This document shows, in pieces, positions 47,701 to 53,840 of a stretch of 64,000 nt of DNA (the stretch's first letter is position 1; every line of letters begins with the position of its first letter). The notes under the pieces were generated by a model. It had not been told where the DNA came from and did not search any database. It saw only the letters and a list, made by a program, of their open reading frames with translations. Position numbers and translations under genes: made by a program. This DNA is from Rugalucina vietnamica (Eukaryota > Mollusca > Bivalvia > Lucinida > Lucinidae): positions 18,178,226 to 18,242,225 of the forward strand of contig OZ024876.1 of NCBI GenBank assembly GCA_964017185.1, written 5' to 3'.

Positions 47701-49400
47701 TCTTTGGCTAAACATTCCAACAAAGCATGAGTCAGGTGTTAAATGATTTCTGTGTTTTCTGGTTAAACATTCCAACAAAACATGAGTCAGGTGTTCAATC
47801 TTGTGTTCTTTGGCTAAACATTCCAACAAAGCATGAGTCAGGTGTTAAATGATTTCTGTGTTTTCTGGTTAAACATTCCAATAAAGCATGAGTCAGGTCT
47901 TCAATCTTGTGTTCTTTGGCTAAACATTCCAACAAAGCATGAGTCAGGTGTTAAATGATTTCTGTGTTTTCTCGTTAAACATTCCAATAAAGCATGAGTC
48001 AGGTGTTCAATGATTTCTGTGTTTTCTTGCTAAACATTTAAATAAAGCATAAGTCAGGTGTTCATTCTTGCGTTTTATGACTAAACATAGTCAAGTGTTC
48101 AACCATGTTTTTTTCTGTGTTTTCAGGTTAAACATTCCAAAAAAGCATTAGGCAAGTGTTCAACCATGTTATTTTTTCTGTGTTTTCAGGTTAAACATTC
48201 CAACAAAGCATGAGTCAGGTGTTCAGTCACATGACCAACAGCCATTGGTTGCCATTATGTCAGATGACAGGTGAGTTTGATTCATATAGTTGTCAAGGTA
48301 TGGAACATTAATAAAAAGAAACAAGGTTCAGTCTGACTATCAGTTATTAGGCTTTGGAGGTATACTGCAAGCAAGCTGTTTTCTATAGACAGAAAAACTA
48401 ATTTCTGTTCACATGAGGAGAGGCACAATAAGCTCAAAGTGTCCATTCCAATCCTATTGTTTTGTATCTTGAAACTTTGTACATGTAAAATATTTATTAA
48501 TATGTGAGCCTGTGCATGAGAAAACCAACAATTTGGGTTTCCGACCAGGTCAGACACAAACCAGGCTTTACAGTCACAGACTAAAGCTAGAAGCTTGAAA
48601 CTAAAATGGATATAAGTAAAGGAGGAATTGTATTGTCTGTGTGGCGAAAACAAAGGTTCTGATAAGCTGTGCAGTTACTGCACAGCTGATCTGCGTCTTT
48701 GTTTTCGCATATGCAAATTGTTGGTCTCATGATTGGACTCAGACGCTTGGTTTAGTGGTTTCGCCACTCACCATACAAACCAGGGATCTGGGCTTCTACA
48801 GTATTCAGGGTGAGAGTCTTTAGACTTTAAATCAAGGCCCCATCTCCATATGACCTTAGCTATTGAGTGGGACATAAAGCACAAACACCTCATCTTCACA
48901 CACACACACACACACACGCATGCACGCACACACACACATATGAGCCACATCATGAGAAAACCAACATTTTGCATATATGCAAAAACAAAGACGCAGATAA
49001 GCTTCACAGTAACTGCAAATCTGATCAGCGCCTTTGGTTTTGCTACACTGATAGCACTATTCCTCTACTTTCTAAATCCAAAATTTCCAGCCTATGGTCA
49101 TCTTCTGTGCTTGTGCAGCTCGGTTTGTGTCAGACATGTTCGAAAGCCACATTGTTGGTTTTCTCATTACCCAGCTCATGTATCTATTTTAGTGATGAAG
49201 ATGAATTTGCTGCACCAAAACTATCAAAAGAAGCCCAGAAGGAGATTGCGGAGCAACTACTCAAGGATGGGTACCAGATTGACATTGAACTTGAAGACGA
49301 GGACCTTGACCTAATTCCTCCGCGACCTCTCAATCAACGGTGCTCCTGTTGTCCTTCAGTGATACTGCCGACCACAGAGAAATTATGTGCAATACAATGA
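19956..49400 (+). CDS. FAM219A: FAM219A/B-like gene, complete coding region in five exons
   Basis: Small conserved animal protein of unknown biochemical function. Five plus-strand exons (63, 88, 79, 81 and 208 nt) join with matching phases into 519 nt, 172 residues plus stop; human FAM219A is about 185. Recognition: a basic helix ALELQRKIEKQRERNRRKQ, then QQPLVAIMSDDSDEDEF, QLLKDGYQI, DEDLDLIPPRP, a Cys cluster CSCC and a C-terminal IQ. These match the vertebrate pattern (KLEKQRE, KPLVALD, QLLKDGY, EDLDLIPPK, CxCC, IQ end) in order. Intron 1 is 19 kb and intron 3 is 7.6 kb, both built largely of mobile elements. The stop codon is formed by a family A insertion, and exon 4 is preceded by a 51-bp array copied from its own splice junction. 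Whether it is the A or B paralogue, or the single pre-duplication gene, cannot be told here. Confidence 0.9.
21025..21175 (+). repeat. Family J dispersed repeat, copy 1
   Basis: CATCCCAGTCAATAGCAAAG, ATGTCGGGACGTGGCCCCCA, ACTTTTACCAAAAAATGAGG; pairs with 27505-27650. Confidence 0.6.
21342..22360. repeat. GC-rich degenerate GCGTT-motif block with leading hairpin
   Basis: Opens with a 20-bp stem (TTGGGAATTCTCGCGGCGTT mirrored at 21387-21407). A kilobase of loosely repeated GGCGTT, GCGTTC and CACGGCG follows (inverse orientation GAACGC around 21850-22070). Overlapping ORFs on both strands are by-products. Interrupted by AT-rich sequence at 21700-21840. Confidence 0.6.
22608..22805. repeat. Poly(G)/poly(C) inverted tract and hAT-like MITE remnant
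   Basis: A run of about 23 G (22614-22636), TGACCGGGGGTCCGGACA, then about 21 C, followed by CCATCCCCCCCTCTTGTCCG and TCTCTGGATCCGCGCATGG, a typical decayed hAT terminus. Confidence 0.65.
22815..22890 (+). repeat. tRNA-like SINE head fragment
   Basis: TTTGCTAGTGCACAACTGAT, AGGTCATGGGTTCGGTCCGA, TTCCCGCCTCC. Resembles A and B boxes but does not fold as a full tRNA. Confidence 0.45.
23320..23480 (-). repeat. Poly(A)-tailed retroposon fragment
   Basis: About 28 T at 23341-23368 followed by GTGTGATGGTCTCGGGGTGT and an ACAACAACAAC stretch; looks like a short retroposon on the minus strand, family unknown. Confidence 0.35.
23758..23786. repeat. Poly(T) tract
   Basis: Run of more than 25 T; adjoining sequence not assigned to a family. 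Confidence 0.95.
23829..24185 (-). repeat. tRNA-derived SINE, second family
   Basis: Minus strand: TAGTGTAATGGTTAGAATG (A box region), GTCGTAGGTTGGATCC (B box), body, then AAGTTTATTTATTTATTATT and an ATT-repeat tail. Confidence 0.7.
25029..25262 (-). mobile_element. Family A hairpin element, copy 13
   Basis: Complete, duplication ATTT; T-run expansion in GCGCCTTTTTTTTTTCG. Confidence 0.92.
25455..25616. mobile_element. hAT-like MITE remnant
   Basis: CAGATTAAGAGGGGTTCGAA at the left; CAAATCCTAGATCAGCCACTG at the right is a classic CAGTGGCTGATC terminus. Confidence 0.55.
26781..26821. repeat. Poly(A) tract of about 40
   Basis: Uninterrupted A run just outside the right end of the large foldback element; no retroposon body recognised upstream. 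Confidence 0.95.
27505..27650 (+). repeat. Family J dispersed repeat, copy 2
   Basis: CGTCCCAGTCAACAGTTTTG, ATGTCGAGATGTTGCCTCCA, ACTTTTACCTAAAAAAAAAG. Confidence 0.6.
28467..28620. mobile_element. hAT-like MITE remnant
   Basis: Starts CAGTGGCAGATTAAGAGGGG, C-rich right part GACCCCCCCCCCATTGG and CCCCCCTCCAGAAATC; right terminus lost. Confidence 0.5.
29288..29363 (-). mobile_element. 3' UTR of the LINE, distal part beyond the foldback insertion
   Basis: On the minus strand it reads CTTGTAAATAGTTTTAATGG and continues colinear with 18437-18489 at only a few mismatches. This shows that 29288-29363 and 30592-33016 were one LINE copy before the insertion. The true 3' end of the LINE is not resolved. 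Confidence 0.8.
29364..30591. mobile_element. Foldback-type DNA element with tandem-repeat termini (GGGTCAACTCGGCC family)
   Basis: Left end 29366-29442 is a tandem series of GGGTCAACTCGGCC-like units; right end 30509-30586 is the same in inverse orientation. Flanked by the 9-bp direct repeat ATTTACAAG (29355-29363 and 30592-30600). It interrupts the 3' UTR of the LINE, and the paralogous uninterrupted site is at 18437-18450. The interior holds a 150-bp palindrome (29520-29690), a 35-A run and no transposase ORF, so it is non-autonomous. A 9-bp duplication points toward Mutator-like or classical foldback elements; the superfamily is unproved. Confidence 0.8.
29520..29690. repeat. 150-bp palindrome inside the foldback element
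   Basis: Arms of about 70 bp: ATTTGCTTTTTTGAGGTGAA and TACCAAATATATTTCATC on the left are mirrored at 29625-29688. The centre is TTTTCACGAGTGCGCAGCAC followed by GAGTGAAAA. Likely a nested hairpin MITE. Confidence 0.8.
30592..30646 (-). mobile_element. 3' UTR of the LINE, proximal part
   Basis: Continues from the pol stop. Contains a 10-bp stem hairpin (AGAGGCATAC loop GTTTTA GTATGCCTCT) shared with the copy near 18.4 kb. Interrupted at 30592 by the foldback insertion and resumes at 29363. Confidence 0.8.
30647..33016 (-). CDS. LINE (CR1/Jockey-like) pol ORF: endonuclease C-terminus plus reverse transcriptase, 5'-truncated
   Basis: 789 codons without a stop. Residues 1-70 are the tail of an APE-type endonuclease (TLDLLFTN, then GKADHD at about 55-60, the usual SDH position). 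RT blocks follow in order: KAPGPDG (301-307), VAPVFKKG (346-353), NYRPVSL (360-366), QHGFR (396-400), DFAKAFDKVPH (437-447), SGVPQGSVLGP (492-502), FADD catalytic motif (523-526) and KYLG (597-600). The C-terminus has SFFPRTIPVWNSLPSS. A TAG lies two codons before the first Met, so the element is truncated near 33020, missing most of the endonuclease and any ORF1. The open RT frame suggests recent insertion. It lies antisense inside FAM219 intron 1. The exact clade is uncertain. Confidence 0.93.
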   Translation of the reverse strand: MEAERPVQTKLVDIIQDHFLSQMVNIHTREDKTLDLLFTNSPSPINRVKGMPPIGKADHDIVYIEYDIKAKRIQQAPRKIFLYKRADMDGLHDHLARYRDSFLSTDHSQVSVNDMWVSFKSEVLSAIERFIPSKMTKTKYSLPWIDSSIKRLIRKRDKLYFRARKSSSPDIKNHYKRFRAHVQNSIRDAYWKHITNIFSFENDNPDPDCPRKNEKAKKFWSFVKSLKKDASGINTLRENGILKTDTLDKANICNRQFQSAFTRESDDEIPCKGTSPFTAMGEITVDPNGVIKLLNNLNIHKAPGPDGLSARVLKECSSEIAPVLTYIFNESLAQGAVPDDWRQANVAPVFKKGEKYDAANYRPVSLTCICCKTLEHIIVSNINKHLALENILADCQHGFRSQRSCETQLVQFYHDLVSNLDRAVGRGHRQTDVIVMDFAKAFDKVPHKRLLYKLDFYGIRGSTHKWIDSWLSERSQKVVLDGRASDPVPVLSGVPQGSVLGPVLFLIFINDLPDNIRSSVRLFADDCVLYRNVKSPLDCQILQDDLNSLAKWEMDWQMKFNVSKCHSMRVTRLHPSRHIDFNYTLHQQTLEQVQSAKYLGLTITDDLDWGQHISEITCKATKTLGFLRRNLALAPRHTKEVAYKTLVRPQLEYAAPIWHPYHETQIEKVEKVQRTAARWTCRRWRNTSSVGEMLDELEWPSLESRRERSSLTFFYKIHSGTVSLDKDKYLTPAPNLRHTRASHESQYTRPFAYSDALKNSFFPRTIPVWNSLPSSVVLSRTIEEFKASI
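33025..33247 (+). mobile_element. LINE (CR1-like) 3' end fragment, second family
   Basis: Translates as AYKCSFFPQTIRDWNDLPDS ... FASLVRSRD stop, the typical CR1/Jockey pol C-terminus, then a short 3' UTR ending in GATTCT repeats. It is on the opposite strand to the large LINE and meets its truncated 5' end near 33020. Confidence 0.75.
33415..33565 (+). repeat. C-rich repeat block, copy 2
   Basis: GCTCCCTGCTCCCTAAAT then TCTCCCCAAATCCCTGAAAA units; homologous to 15860-16035. Confidence 0.7.
33603..33628. repeat. GA microsatellite
   Basis: Twelve to thirteen GA dinucleotides. Confidence 0.95.
33666..33900 (-). pseudogene. Possible transposase N-terminal HTH fragment
   Basis: A short minus-strand frame without an ATG at the point of homology: LTEDVKLLIRRVYSCFKRE, then KRRRPEIAYEQVQKRVANCL and KLSKSIICKVLGEV. 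The spacing resembles the helix-turn-helix start of DDE_3/Tc1-like proteins (long helix, P, ERVA, SKSTV). No catalytic part follows and upstream the frame closes at TGA. It could be a relic or a small unrelated ORF. Confidence 0.35.
34160..34285 (+). mobile_element. LINE 3' UTR fragment related to 33025-33247
   Basis: Shares GGGACTAATTT...CCTGGTG, a C-rich stretch, CACCAGTAAACCATTC and a GATTCAGTC tail with the fragment at 33.1-33.2 kb. Only the last codons and the UTR are present. Confidence 0.6.
34286..36702. other. FAM219 intron 1, mostly unassigned
   Basis: Apart from the palindrome at 35366-35560 no repeat or exon was recognised. A potential donor follows the short ORF ending at 34767 but no partner exon was found. 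Confidence 0.5.
35366..35560. repeat. Long palindrome with internal direct duplication
   Basis: TTGACCCCAAACTCACAACT at the left is mirrored by GTGAGTTTGGGGTCAA at the right. The AACATGTGAAATAAATGATA plus TTCACCTAACATTATA stretch of the left arm is present twice (35401-35437, 35453-35489). Confidence 0.9.
37094..37310 (+). mobile_element. Family A element, copy 14
   Basis: Duplication AAAT; right stem arm partly deleted. Nested in the hAT-like element 36709-38646. Confidence 0.88.
37555..37838. mobile_element. Family B hairpin MITE with rearranged centre
   Basis: ACCCACAATCTATGTTTTGG, AACCCCAGTTTTACTATATA, end ACGGACATGTTTTCCTGATT. Nested in the hAT-like element; another fragment at 37921-38035. 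Confidence 0.8.
39024..39111 (+). CDS. FAM219A: FAM219-like coding exon 2
   Basis: 88 nt, LKPSSNGLEDSNDKDEK... to ALELQRKI. Acceptor TTTATTTCCAG, donor GTATGG. Ends one base into the Glu codon of the KIEKQRE motif. Confidence 0.9.
39165..39352. mobile_element. Family B hairpin MITE, truncated
   Basis: TGAAAACATTGTGAGTACAG, AATAGGTGTGCCAGTATATA; stops at an AAT microsatellite. Confidence 0.7.
39353..39445 (-). repeat. SINE tail fragment with AAT microsatellite
   Basis: GATAATAATAATAATAATAA followed by TGACTTTATTTAAAGAGG, like the tail of 23829-24185. Confidence 0.5.
39533..39808. mobile_element. Family B hairpin MITE, full length
   Basis: Both termini visible: AACACGCCCATGTAATATAC and CATGGACATGTTTTCCTGAT. 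Confidence 0.9.
40073..40289 (+). mobile_element. Family A element, copy 15 (decayed)
   Basis: GAGCTGCGTCATGAAAAAAG, GAAAACAAAGGCGCTTCTCA; in FAM219 intron 2, about 250 bp before exon 3. Confidence 0.78.
40540..40618 (+). CDS. FAM219A: FAM219-like coding exon 3
   Basis: 79 nt, acceptor CTTCTGCCCACAG, donor GTAAGG. Encodes KQRERNRRKQIQDEQPKRS and FLLSRN. Starts after base 1 and ends after base 2 of a codon, matching both neighbours. Confidence 0.9.
40766..42916 (+). mobile_element. Family E tandem-core element, copy 1
   Basis: Starts with the hairpin AGCTCACCTGAGCCGAAGGC...AGGTGAGCT, then a GTCCGTC microsatellite. About four tandem units of roughly 465 bp follow (GATCTTCTTCTCTGAAAC at about 40864, 41329, 41790, 42265). 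It ends AGGACCAATGGTCCTCTGG. Units contain TGACCTTGACCTATTTTACG and TTGACCTTGG. No ORF. Fits the pearl-like tandem-core elements known from bivalves. FAM219 intron 3. Confidence 0.85.
43130..43200 (+). mobile_element. Family F 5'-end fragment
   Basis: TTTAGCTCAAGTGCATAGAG then CTATTGTAGTCATCCTGGTC matches the start of 58221-61676; no units follow. Confidence 0.65.
43303..43533 (-). mobile_element. Family A hairpin element, copy 16
   Basis: Complete; central TTCGCGGTACCGCGAA is a perfect stem with no spacer. Ends TTTTCTCGCGCACAGG. Confidence 0.9.
44100..44290. mobile_element. Family I element, copy 2
   Basis: AGGCAAAACAGCATAGCCCC and GGGGCTATTCTGTTTGCTT form a hairpin around GACGCCGCAGAATGCGGCGTC. 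Confidence 0.75.
44384..44540 (-). mobile_element. Family A element, copy 17 (internally deleted)
   Basis: GAGCTGCCTCATGAGAAACC joins directly to GTGAAGCTGATCAGTGTC; the stem half is missing. Confidence 0.78.
45110..45311 (-). mobile_element. Family A element, copy 18
   Basis: Duplication AAAT; left part shortened. Confidence 0.82.
45786..46932 (+). mobile_element. Family E tandem-core element, copy 2 (variant 3' end)
   Basis: Starts AGCTCACCTGAGCCAAAGGC; two to three decayed units; ends CAGGTGAGCATCGTTGCCCT then TCGGGTTACTTG, unlike the other copies. Confidence 0.8.
47126..48235 (+). repeat. 51-bp minisatellite derived from the FAM219 exon 4 splice junction
   Basis: About 21 units of CATTCCAACAAAGCATGAGT, CAGGTGTTCAATCTTGTGTT, TTCTGGCTAAA. 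The unit is 17 codons, so the plus frame stays open over 47144-47746 (LNIPTKHESGVQSCVFW repeated) and the minus frame is open too. The last unit is the first part of exon 4, reading LNIPTKHESGVQS in the gene's own frame. Most units have TTTCTGG where the functional acceptor has TTTCAGG. After 47750 some units carry an insert ATGATTTCTGTG. Confidence 0.92.
48190..48270 (+). CDS. FAM219A: FAM219-like coding exon 4
   Basis: 81 nt, acceptor TGTGTTTTCAG, donor GTGAGT. Encodes LNIPTKHESGVQSHDQQ then PLVAIMSDD. The first 12 or so codons are the last unit of the upstream 51-bp array; the PLVAI part is unique and family-conserved. A second AG at 48125-48126, one unit upstream, would run into TAG and is not productive. 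Confidence 0.9.
48506..48740 (+). mobile_element. Family A hairpin element, copy 19
   Basis: GAGCCTGTGCATGAGAAAAC; stem TGTGCAG/CTGCACA; FAM219 intron 4. Confidence 0.88.
48897..48938. repeat. CA microsatellite with GCATGCACG interruption
   Basis: CACACA runs directly before family A copy 20. Confidence 0.95.
48942..49177 (-). mobile_element. Family A hairpin element, copy 20
   Basis: Lies in FAM219 intron 4 and ends 15 bp before the first base of exon 5, so it must supply the branch-point region. It carries TTCTCATTACCCAG 18 nt before the real acceptor. Confidence 0.9.
49193..49400 (+). CDS. FAM219A: FAM219-like coding exon 5 (last)
   Basis: 208 nt, acceptor TCTATTTTAG. Encodes DEDEFAAPKLSKEAQKEIAE, QLLKDGYQIDIELEDEDLD, LIPPRPLNQRCSCC and ends EKLCAIQ. 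The final base T at 49398 is the last base of a 4-bp target duplication; the G and A completing the stop are the first bases of a family A element. Confidence 0.93.
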
Positions 49401-49633
49401 GCTGCATGGTGAGAAAACCGGACTTTTGCCTATGCGAAAACAAAGGCGCAGATCAGCTTCGCAGTAAGTGCGAAGCTGATCAGCGCCTTTGTTTTCGCTA
49501 CATGGATAGTACAATTCCTCTACTGTATAAATCCAAAATTCCAAGCTTCTAACCATCTTCTGTTATTGTACAGGCCGGTTTGTGTCAGGCCTGGTCGGAA
49601 ATCCCGATGACCGGTTTTCTCGCGTCGCGGCTC
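49399..49633 (-). mobile_element. Family A hairpin element, copy 21 (forms the FAM219 stop)
   Basis: Duplication CAAT at 49395-49398 and 49634-49637. The first two bases complete the TGA stop of the FAM219-like gene. Confidence 0.95.
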
Positions 49634-49791
49634 CAATAGTAGTCCAGTAGTTGTGGGTGGGTGTGTGTGAAGGAAGAGTGAGAGTGGACCTGGAATGACC
49701 TTGACTTGTGTTTGTTTCATTACAAAGTCAGAAAGATAGTGCAATAATAGATTATTATCTGATAACAAATCCTATAAAAAAACAATAATTT

Positions 49792-50022
49792 GAGTCGTGC
49801 CATGAGAAAACCAACAATGCAGTTTCCGACCAGGTCAGACACAAACCAAGCTGTTCAAGCAATGAAGATGGCTAGAGGCTTGAAATTTTAGATTTAGAAA
49901 GTAAAGGCATTGTACTATTCGTGTAGCGAAAACAAAGGCACTGATCAGCTTTTTCCATGAAGCTGATCTGTGTCTTTGTTTTTACATATGCAAAATGTTG
50001 TTTTTTTCTCATGATGTGGCTC
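49792..50022 (+). mobile_element. Family A element, copy 22
   Basis: Duplication ATTT; central stem partly collapsed (AGCTTTTTCCATGAAGCT). Confidence 0.87.
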
Positions 50023-50180
50023 ATTTGAAGGTTATTTTGCTGCTTTCTCAATAAAAAATTGTAAAGTTTCATGCCCTGAAAAATGGTCAAAGTACATCTA
50101 ATACACCTTCACATGTTTTTTTTTTTTTTTTGATGACAAAATGTCTTCCATTTACAATAGTTACACTCTATCATGAATAT

Positions 50181-50408
50181 GAGTCGCTGCACTTGAAAAC
50201 CAACAATCTGCATATACAAAAACAAAGGCACATATAAGCTGTGCAGTAACTGTGCATCGCTTTTCTTTCTGCTTCATAGATAGTAGCATGCCTCTTCTTT
50301 CTAACCCTAAAATTTCAAGCTTCTAGCTATTTTCTGTGACAGTACAGGCCAGTTTTGTGTCAGACCTGGTAGGAACCTCAAATTGTTGGTTTTCTCATGC
50401 AGTGGCTC
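50181..50408 (-). mobile_element. Family A element, copy 23
   Basis: GAGTCGCTGCACTTGAAAAC ... CTCATGCAGTGGCTC; stem AGCTGTGCAGTAACTGTGCA. Confidence 0.87.
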
Positions 50409-51059
50409 ATTTGTTTTTGTCACTGTTTAGGGGTTTATTTGTTTTATTATTTCTATGTTAATGTTATGTTCTGTCCAGGAAGCTGTAAAATCAGAAATGT
50501 TTGCAAGAACTTAATTTTTGCTAAATCTCGTGAATTCATTCTCTCGCAAACTCAAAGTTCACGCTAATAGAGAGTTACTTTTAAGTTTTATAGATTACAA
50601 GAGTACTCAAGAAATCATTAATAAGGAAATAGAAAAATTGCGAAATAAAATTCACACAAAAATTTCGGCACTTACAGTATTTATTCAAGTTTTTCTAACT
50701 AAATGTTATGTTTATGTCATAATGAGTTCCTACTCAAAAATGTGTTCCATGGACCCAGTAGAGTTTTTCTGTTTTGCTCCTCTTGATTCAAGGAAAGTGC
50801 AATATGGCTGTTGATATTCTGAACATTGTTTTCTTCTTAAACTTTATACATTAATTGTCAATGACACTGTAATGTTGAAAAATCAAAGTTGAAAGTCGCA
50901 TTAAATAATGTGCTTGTTTTTTTAAAACAACCAAAATGTTAGTATATTCTATGGACCAGTCTTTTTGTTTTTCATAGATAATATTATAGATCATGTTTGT
51001 TTAACTTGAAGTTATATGATTGATTTGAATTTATATTTTAATTGATATGTTACGTTTTT
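50409..51059. other. Downstream of FAM219-like gene, unassigned
   Basis: Contains a 98-codon ORF (50518-50814) with no recognised motif; its CTCGCAAACTCAAAGTTCAC stretch looks repeat-derived. The FAM219 3' UTR end was not identified. Confidence 0.4.
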
Positions 51060-52002
51060 AGCTCGCCTGTACGAAAGTACAGGAAGAGCTATTGCAATCA
51101 CCCCGGCATCGGCGTTAGCGTTAGCGTCGGCGTTGCTCAAAATGTTAAAGTTTTTGGTTAAAGTTTTTATAAGGCTATATCTCTTGAACATGTCGATGGA
51201 TTAAGTTGATACTTTGCATGTTGGTAGATATTGGTCTGAAGTTTTATTCTGTACCATCATGACCCACCTGGGTGACCTTGAGGTCAAGGTCACGGACTTA
51301 GAAATTTTGTGTTAAAGTTTTTGGTTAAAGTTTTTGTAAGTCTATATCTCTTGAACATGTTGATGGATCGAGTTGATACTTTGCATATTGATAGATATTG
51401 GTCTGAAGTTTTATACTGTACCATCATGGACCACCTGAGTGACTTTGAGGTCAAGGTCACGGACTTAGAAATTTTGTGTTAAAGTTTTTGGTTAAAGTTT
51501 TTGTAAGTCTATATCTCTTGAGTATATAGATGGATCAAGTTGATACTTTGCATATTGATAGATATTGGTCTGAAGTTTTATGCTGTACCATCACGACCCA
51601 CCTGAGTGACCATGAGGTCAAGGTCACAGACTTAGAAATTTTGTGTTAAAGTTTTTGTAAGTTTGTATCTCTTGAATATATAGATGGATTAAGCTGATGC
51701 TTTGCATATTGATAGATGTTGGTCTGAAGGTTTATGCTGTACCATACCCACCTGAGTGACCTTGAGGTGAAGGTCACAGACTTAGAAATTTTATGTTAAA
51801 AATATTTTGGGTTAAAGTTTTTAAAGTCTATATCTTTTGAATATGTTGATGGATCATGTTGGTATATACATGTACTGGTTTTAAGCTGTACCATCATGGC
51901 GAACCTTAGAGACCTTGAGGTCAAGGTCATGGGTCATAGATTTTAATAGATTTAGTGGCAAAGCATAAGTCAGGCGAGCTACGCTGTCCTGCGACAGCTC
52001 TT
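51060..52002 (+). mobile_element. Family F tandem-core element, copy 1
   Basis: Starts with hairpin CCTGTACGAAAGTACAGG inside AGCTCGCCTG...AGAGCT. About five units of roughly 170 bp contain GTGACCTTGAGGTCAAGGTC and ATATCTCTTGAACATG. Ends CAGGCGAGCTACGCTGTCCT then GCGACAGCTCTTA. Confidence 0.87.
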
Positions 52003-52519
52003 ATTATATCATAGGCCATTTAAGCAATGTTGTTTGAATTTGAATTTTGGGTAAAATTTGATCATTATTTGAAAGGCTAAAGTTTAGCCAAAACCTCAGA
52101 ATAAAATAGCAGATACAATATTTTCCTGTTGGGCTGTCATGAACTTGCATATTTTACATGGCCAGGTACTGAAAATTAAGCATTAATGGTACATGTATGT
52201 GCTCTGCAAAATAGCTTTGTTGAATATTTAGAATTTCACATGCCAAAACTGAATTATTGTAGTATATTTTTACATTTACACTTGGGTTTGAAAGTTGTTT
52301 TCGGATATACAGGGCTTTATAAAGATCTGTTCATATATAAGGCTGAAGGTAGTCAGCCACATTCCTTTGTATATGCAATATCTCAACTATGATTTGAAAT
52401 CCAGATATCTTTTGAAGTTTTTATTCATCCAACAAAGTTATCTTTAATCTGCATGTATTTCCTATTACATTGTGCTTCATACTAACTAGGTATATTGTTA
52501 ATTATTAAATGACATTCTA

Positions 52520-52776
52520 TTTTTTTTTTTTTTTTGATTCAGTTTAACGCCCCTTTCAAGCTTTTTCACTCATATCAATCAATCGGTAGGTGGGGTGAAA
52601 ACCGGAGTACCCGGGGAAAAACCACCTGACACACCCTTGCGGAACCAAGCAGAACATGGCTTGTCTCACATATGAATTCGTGCCCCGTGCGAGGCGCGAA
52701 CCCTCATTGGTGAGATGATCGAATGATCAAGAGCACTGAAGTCAGCGACCTTAACCACTCGGCCACGTGGGCAGCC
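52520..52776 (-). repeat. tRNA-derived SINE, copy 2
   Basis: On the minus strand the head reads GTGGCCGAGTGGTTAAGGTC (A box, Ser/Leu-tRNA type) and GGGTTCGCGCC (B box). The body has CGGGTACTCCGGTTTTCACC and a poly(A) tail. Confidence 0.85.
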
Positions 52777-53085
52777 TCATGATATTCTATGATTTTCCTA
52801 AATCATAAGATGAAAATTTCCAAGATGCTGATGGGCTTGCAAATGTGTACTACCATGATCTAAATGCTCATTTTTTCAGGTTAGTCTGATCTTAGTTATG
52901 AAAGATTTGTTCCTGTCAAGCAGTAGTAAAGCTGCCATATATCGCTGTATGCTCTGACATATACATTCCAAAAATATACATCTTGAAAAACATGTATATT
53001 TATATTAGTTAAGCTGCCATATTTTGTAACAAGAAAATTTGTGCTGTTTATGGAAATTCAAAAAGTCATTCCATATACTTAAATT

Positions 53086-53266
53086 GAGTTGCGTCATGAA
53101 AAAACCAATGTGGTTTCCGAACAGGTCCAACACAAACTGGGCTGTACAGCCACAGAAGACAGCTAGAGGCTGGAAATTTCGGATTTAGAAAGTAGAAGAA
53201 TAGTACTGTCCCTGTAGTGAGAACAACGGTGCTGATCAGCTTCGCAGTTTTCTCATGTCACGGCTC
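53086..53266 (+). mobile_element. Family A element, copy 24 (right stem arm deleted)
   Basis: GATCAGCTTCGCAG joins TTTTCTCATGTCACGGCTC directly. Confidence 0.82.
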
Positions 53267-53289
53267 AAATTTTTCATCATTCCTTGCTT

Positions 53290-53840
53290 TTTATAGAGTT
53301 TTTCTTTTACGTCCAATGGTTTATATAATTCACGGTCCATTGACTTTGTTAATTTTTACGTCAAAGTTTGATTTTCTTTACATCAGTGTTAGCTGCGAGC
53401 GTGAAACCTTGCATAGTTATTGTCCTTGACATACCCTTCAAGCACGCACCTTGATCTGCTGACCTTGACCTATATTTCACGCTCCATTGACATTGTTTAC
53501 TTTTATGTCAAAGTTTGATTTTCTCTACATCAGTGATAGCTGCGAGTGTGAAACCTTGCATAGTAATTGTCCTTGACATACCTTTAAAGCATGCACTTTG
53601 ACCTGATGACCTTGACTTATATTTCATGGTCCATCCACTTTGTTCATTTTTACGTCAAAGTTTGATTTTCTCTGCACCTGTGATAGCTGCAAGTGTGAAA
53701 CCTTGCATAGTAAATTTCCTTGACATACCCGTTCAGAACACACCTTGACCTGATGCTCTCGACCTATATTTCACGTTTTTAGTTATTTTGCCCGATGCAG
53801 GTGCGATATCGACCTCCGCGGCGTTCTTGTGTTGAATCAA
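53290..53840 (+). mobile_element. Family G tandem-core element
   Basis: Three units of about 147 bp (GTCAAAGTTTGATTTTCT at about 53360, 53506, 53653) with GACCTTGACCTATATTTCAC. Ends GATGCAGGTGCGATATCGAC then CTCCGCGGCG. The 5' boundary is unclear. Confidence 0.65.

Noticed and set aside
47144..47746. 200-codon plus-strand ORF and 173-codon minus-strand ORF as protein genes
   Set aside because: Both are by-products of a 51-bp (17-codon) tandem repeat. Only the last unit is in a supported exon.
47126..48235. CRISPR array
   Set aside because: Units are contiguous with no unique spacers, and the context is a spliced eukaryotic gene.
48735..48800. tRNA-like TGGTTTAGTGGTTTCGCC
   Set aside because: No B box at the right spacing and no cloverleaf.
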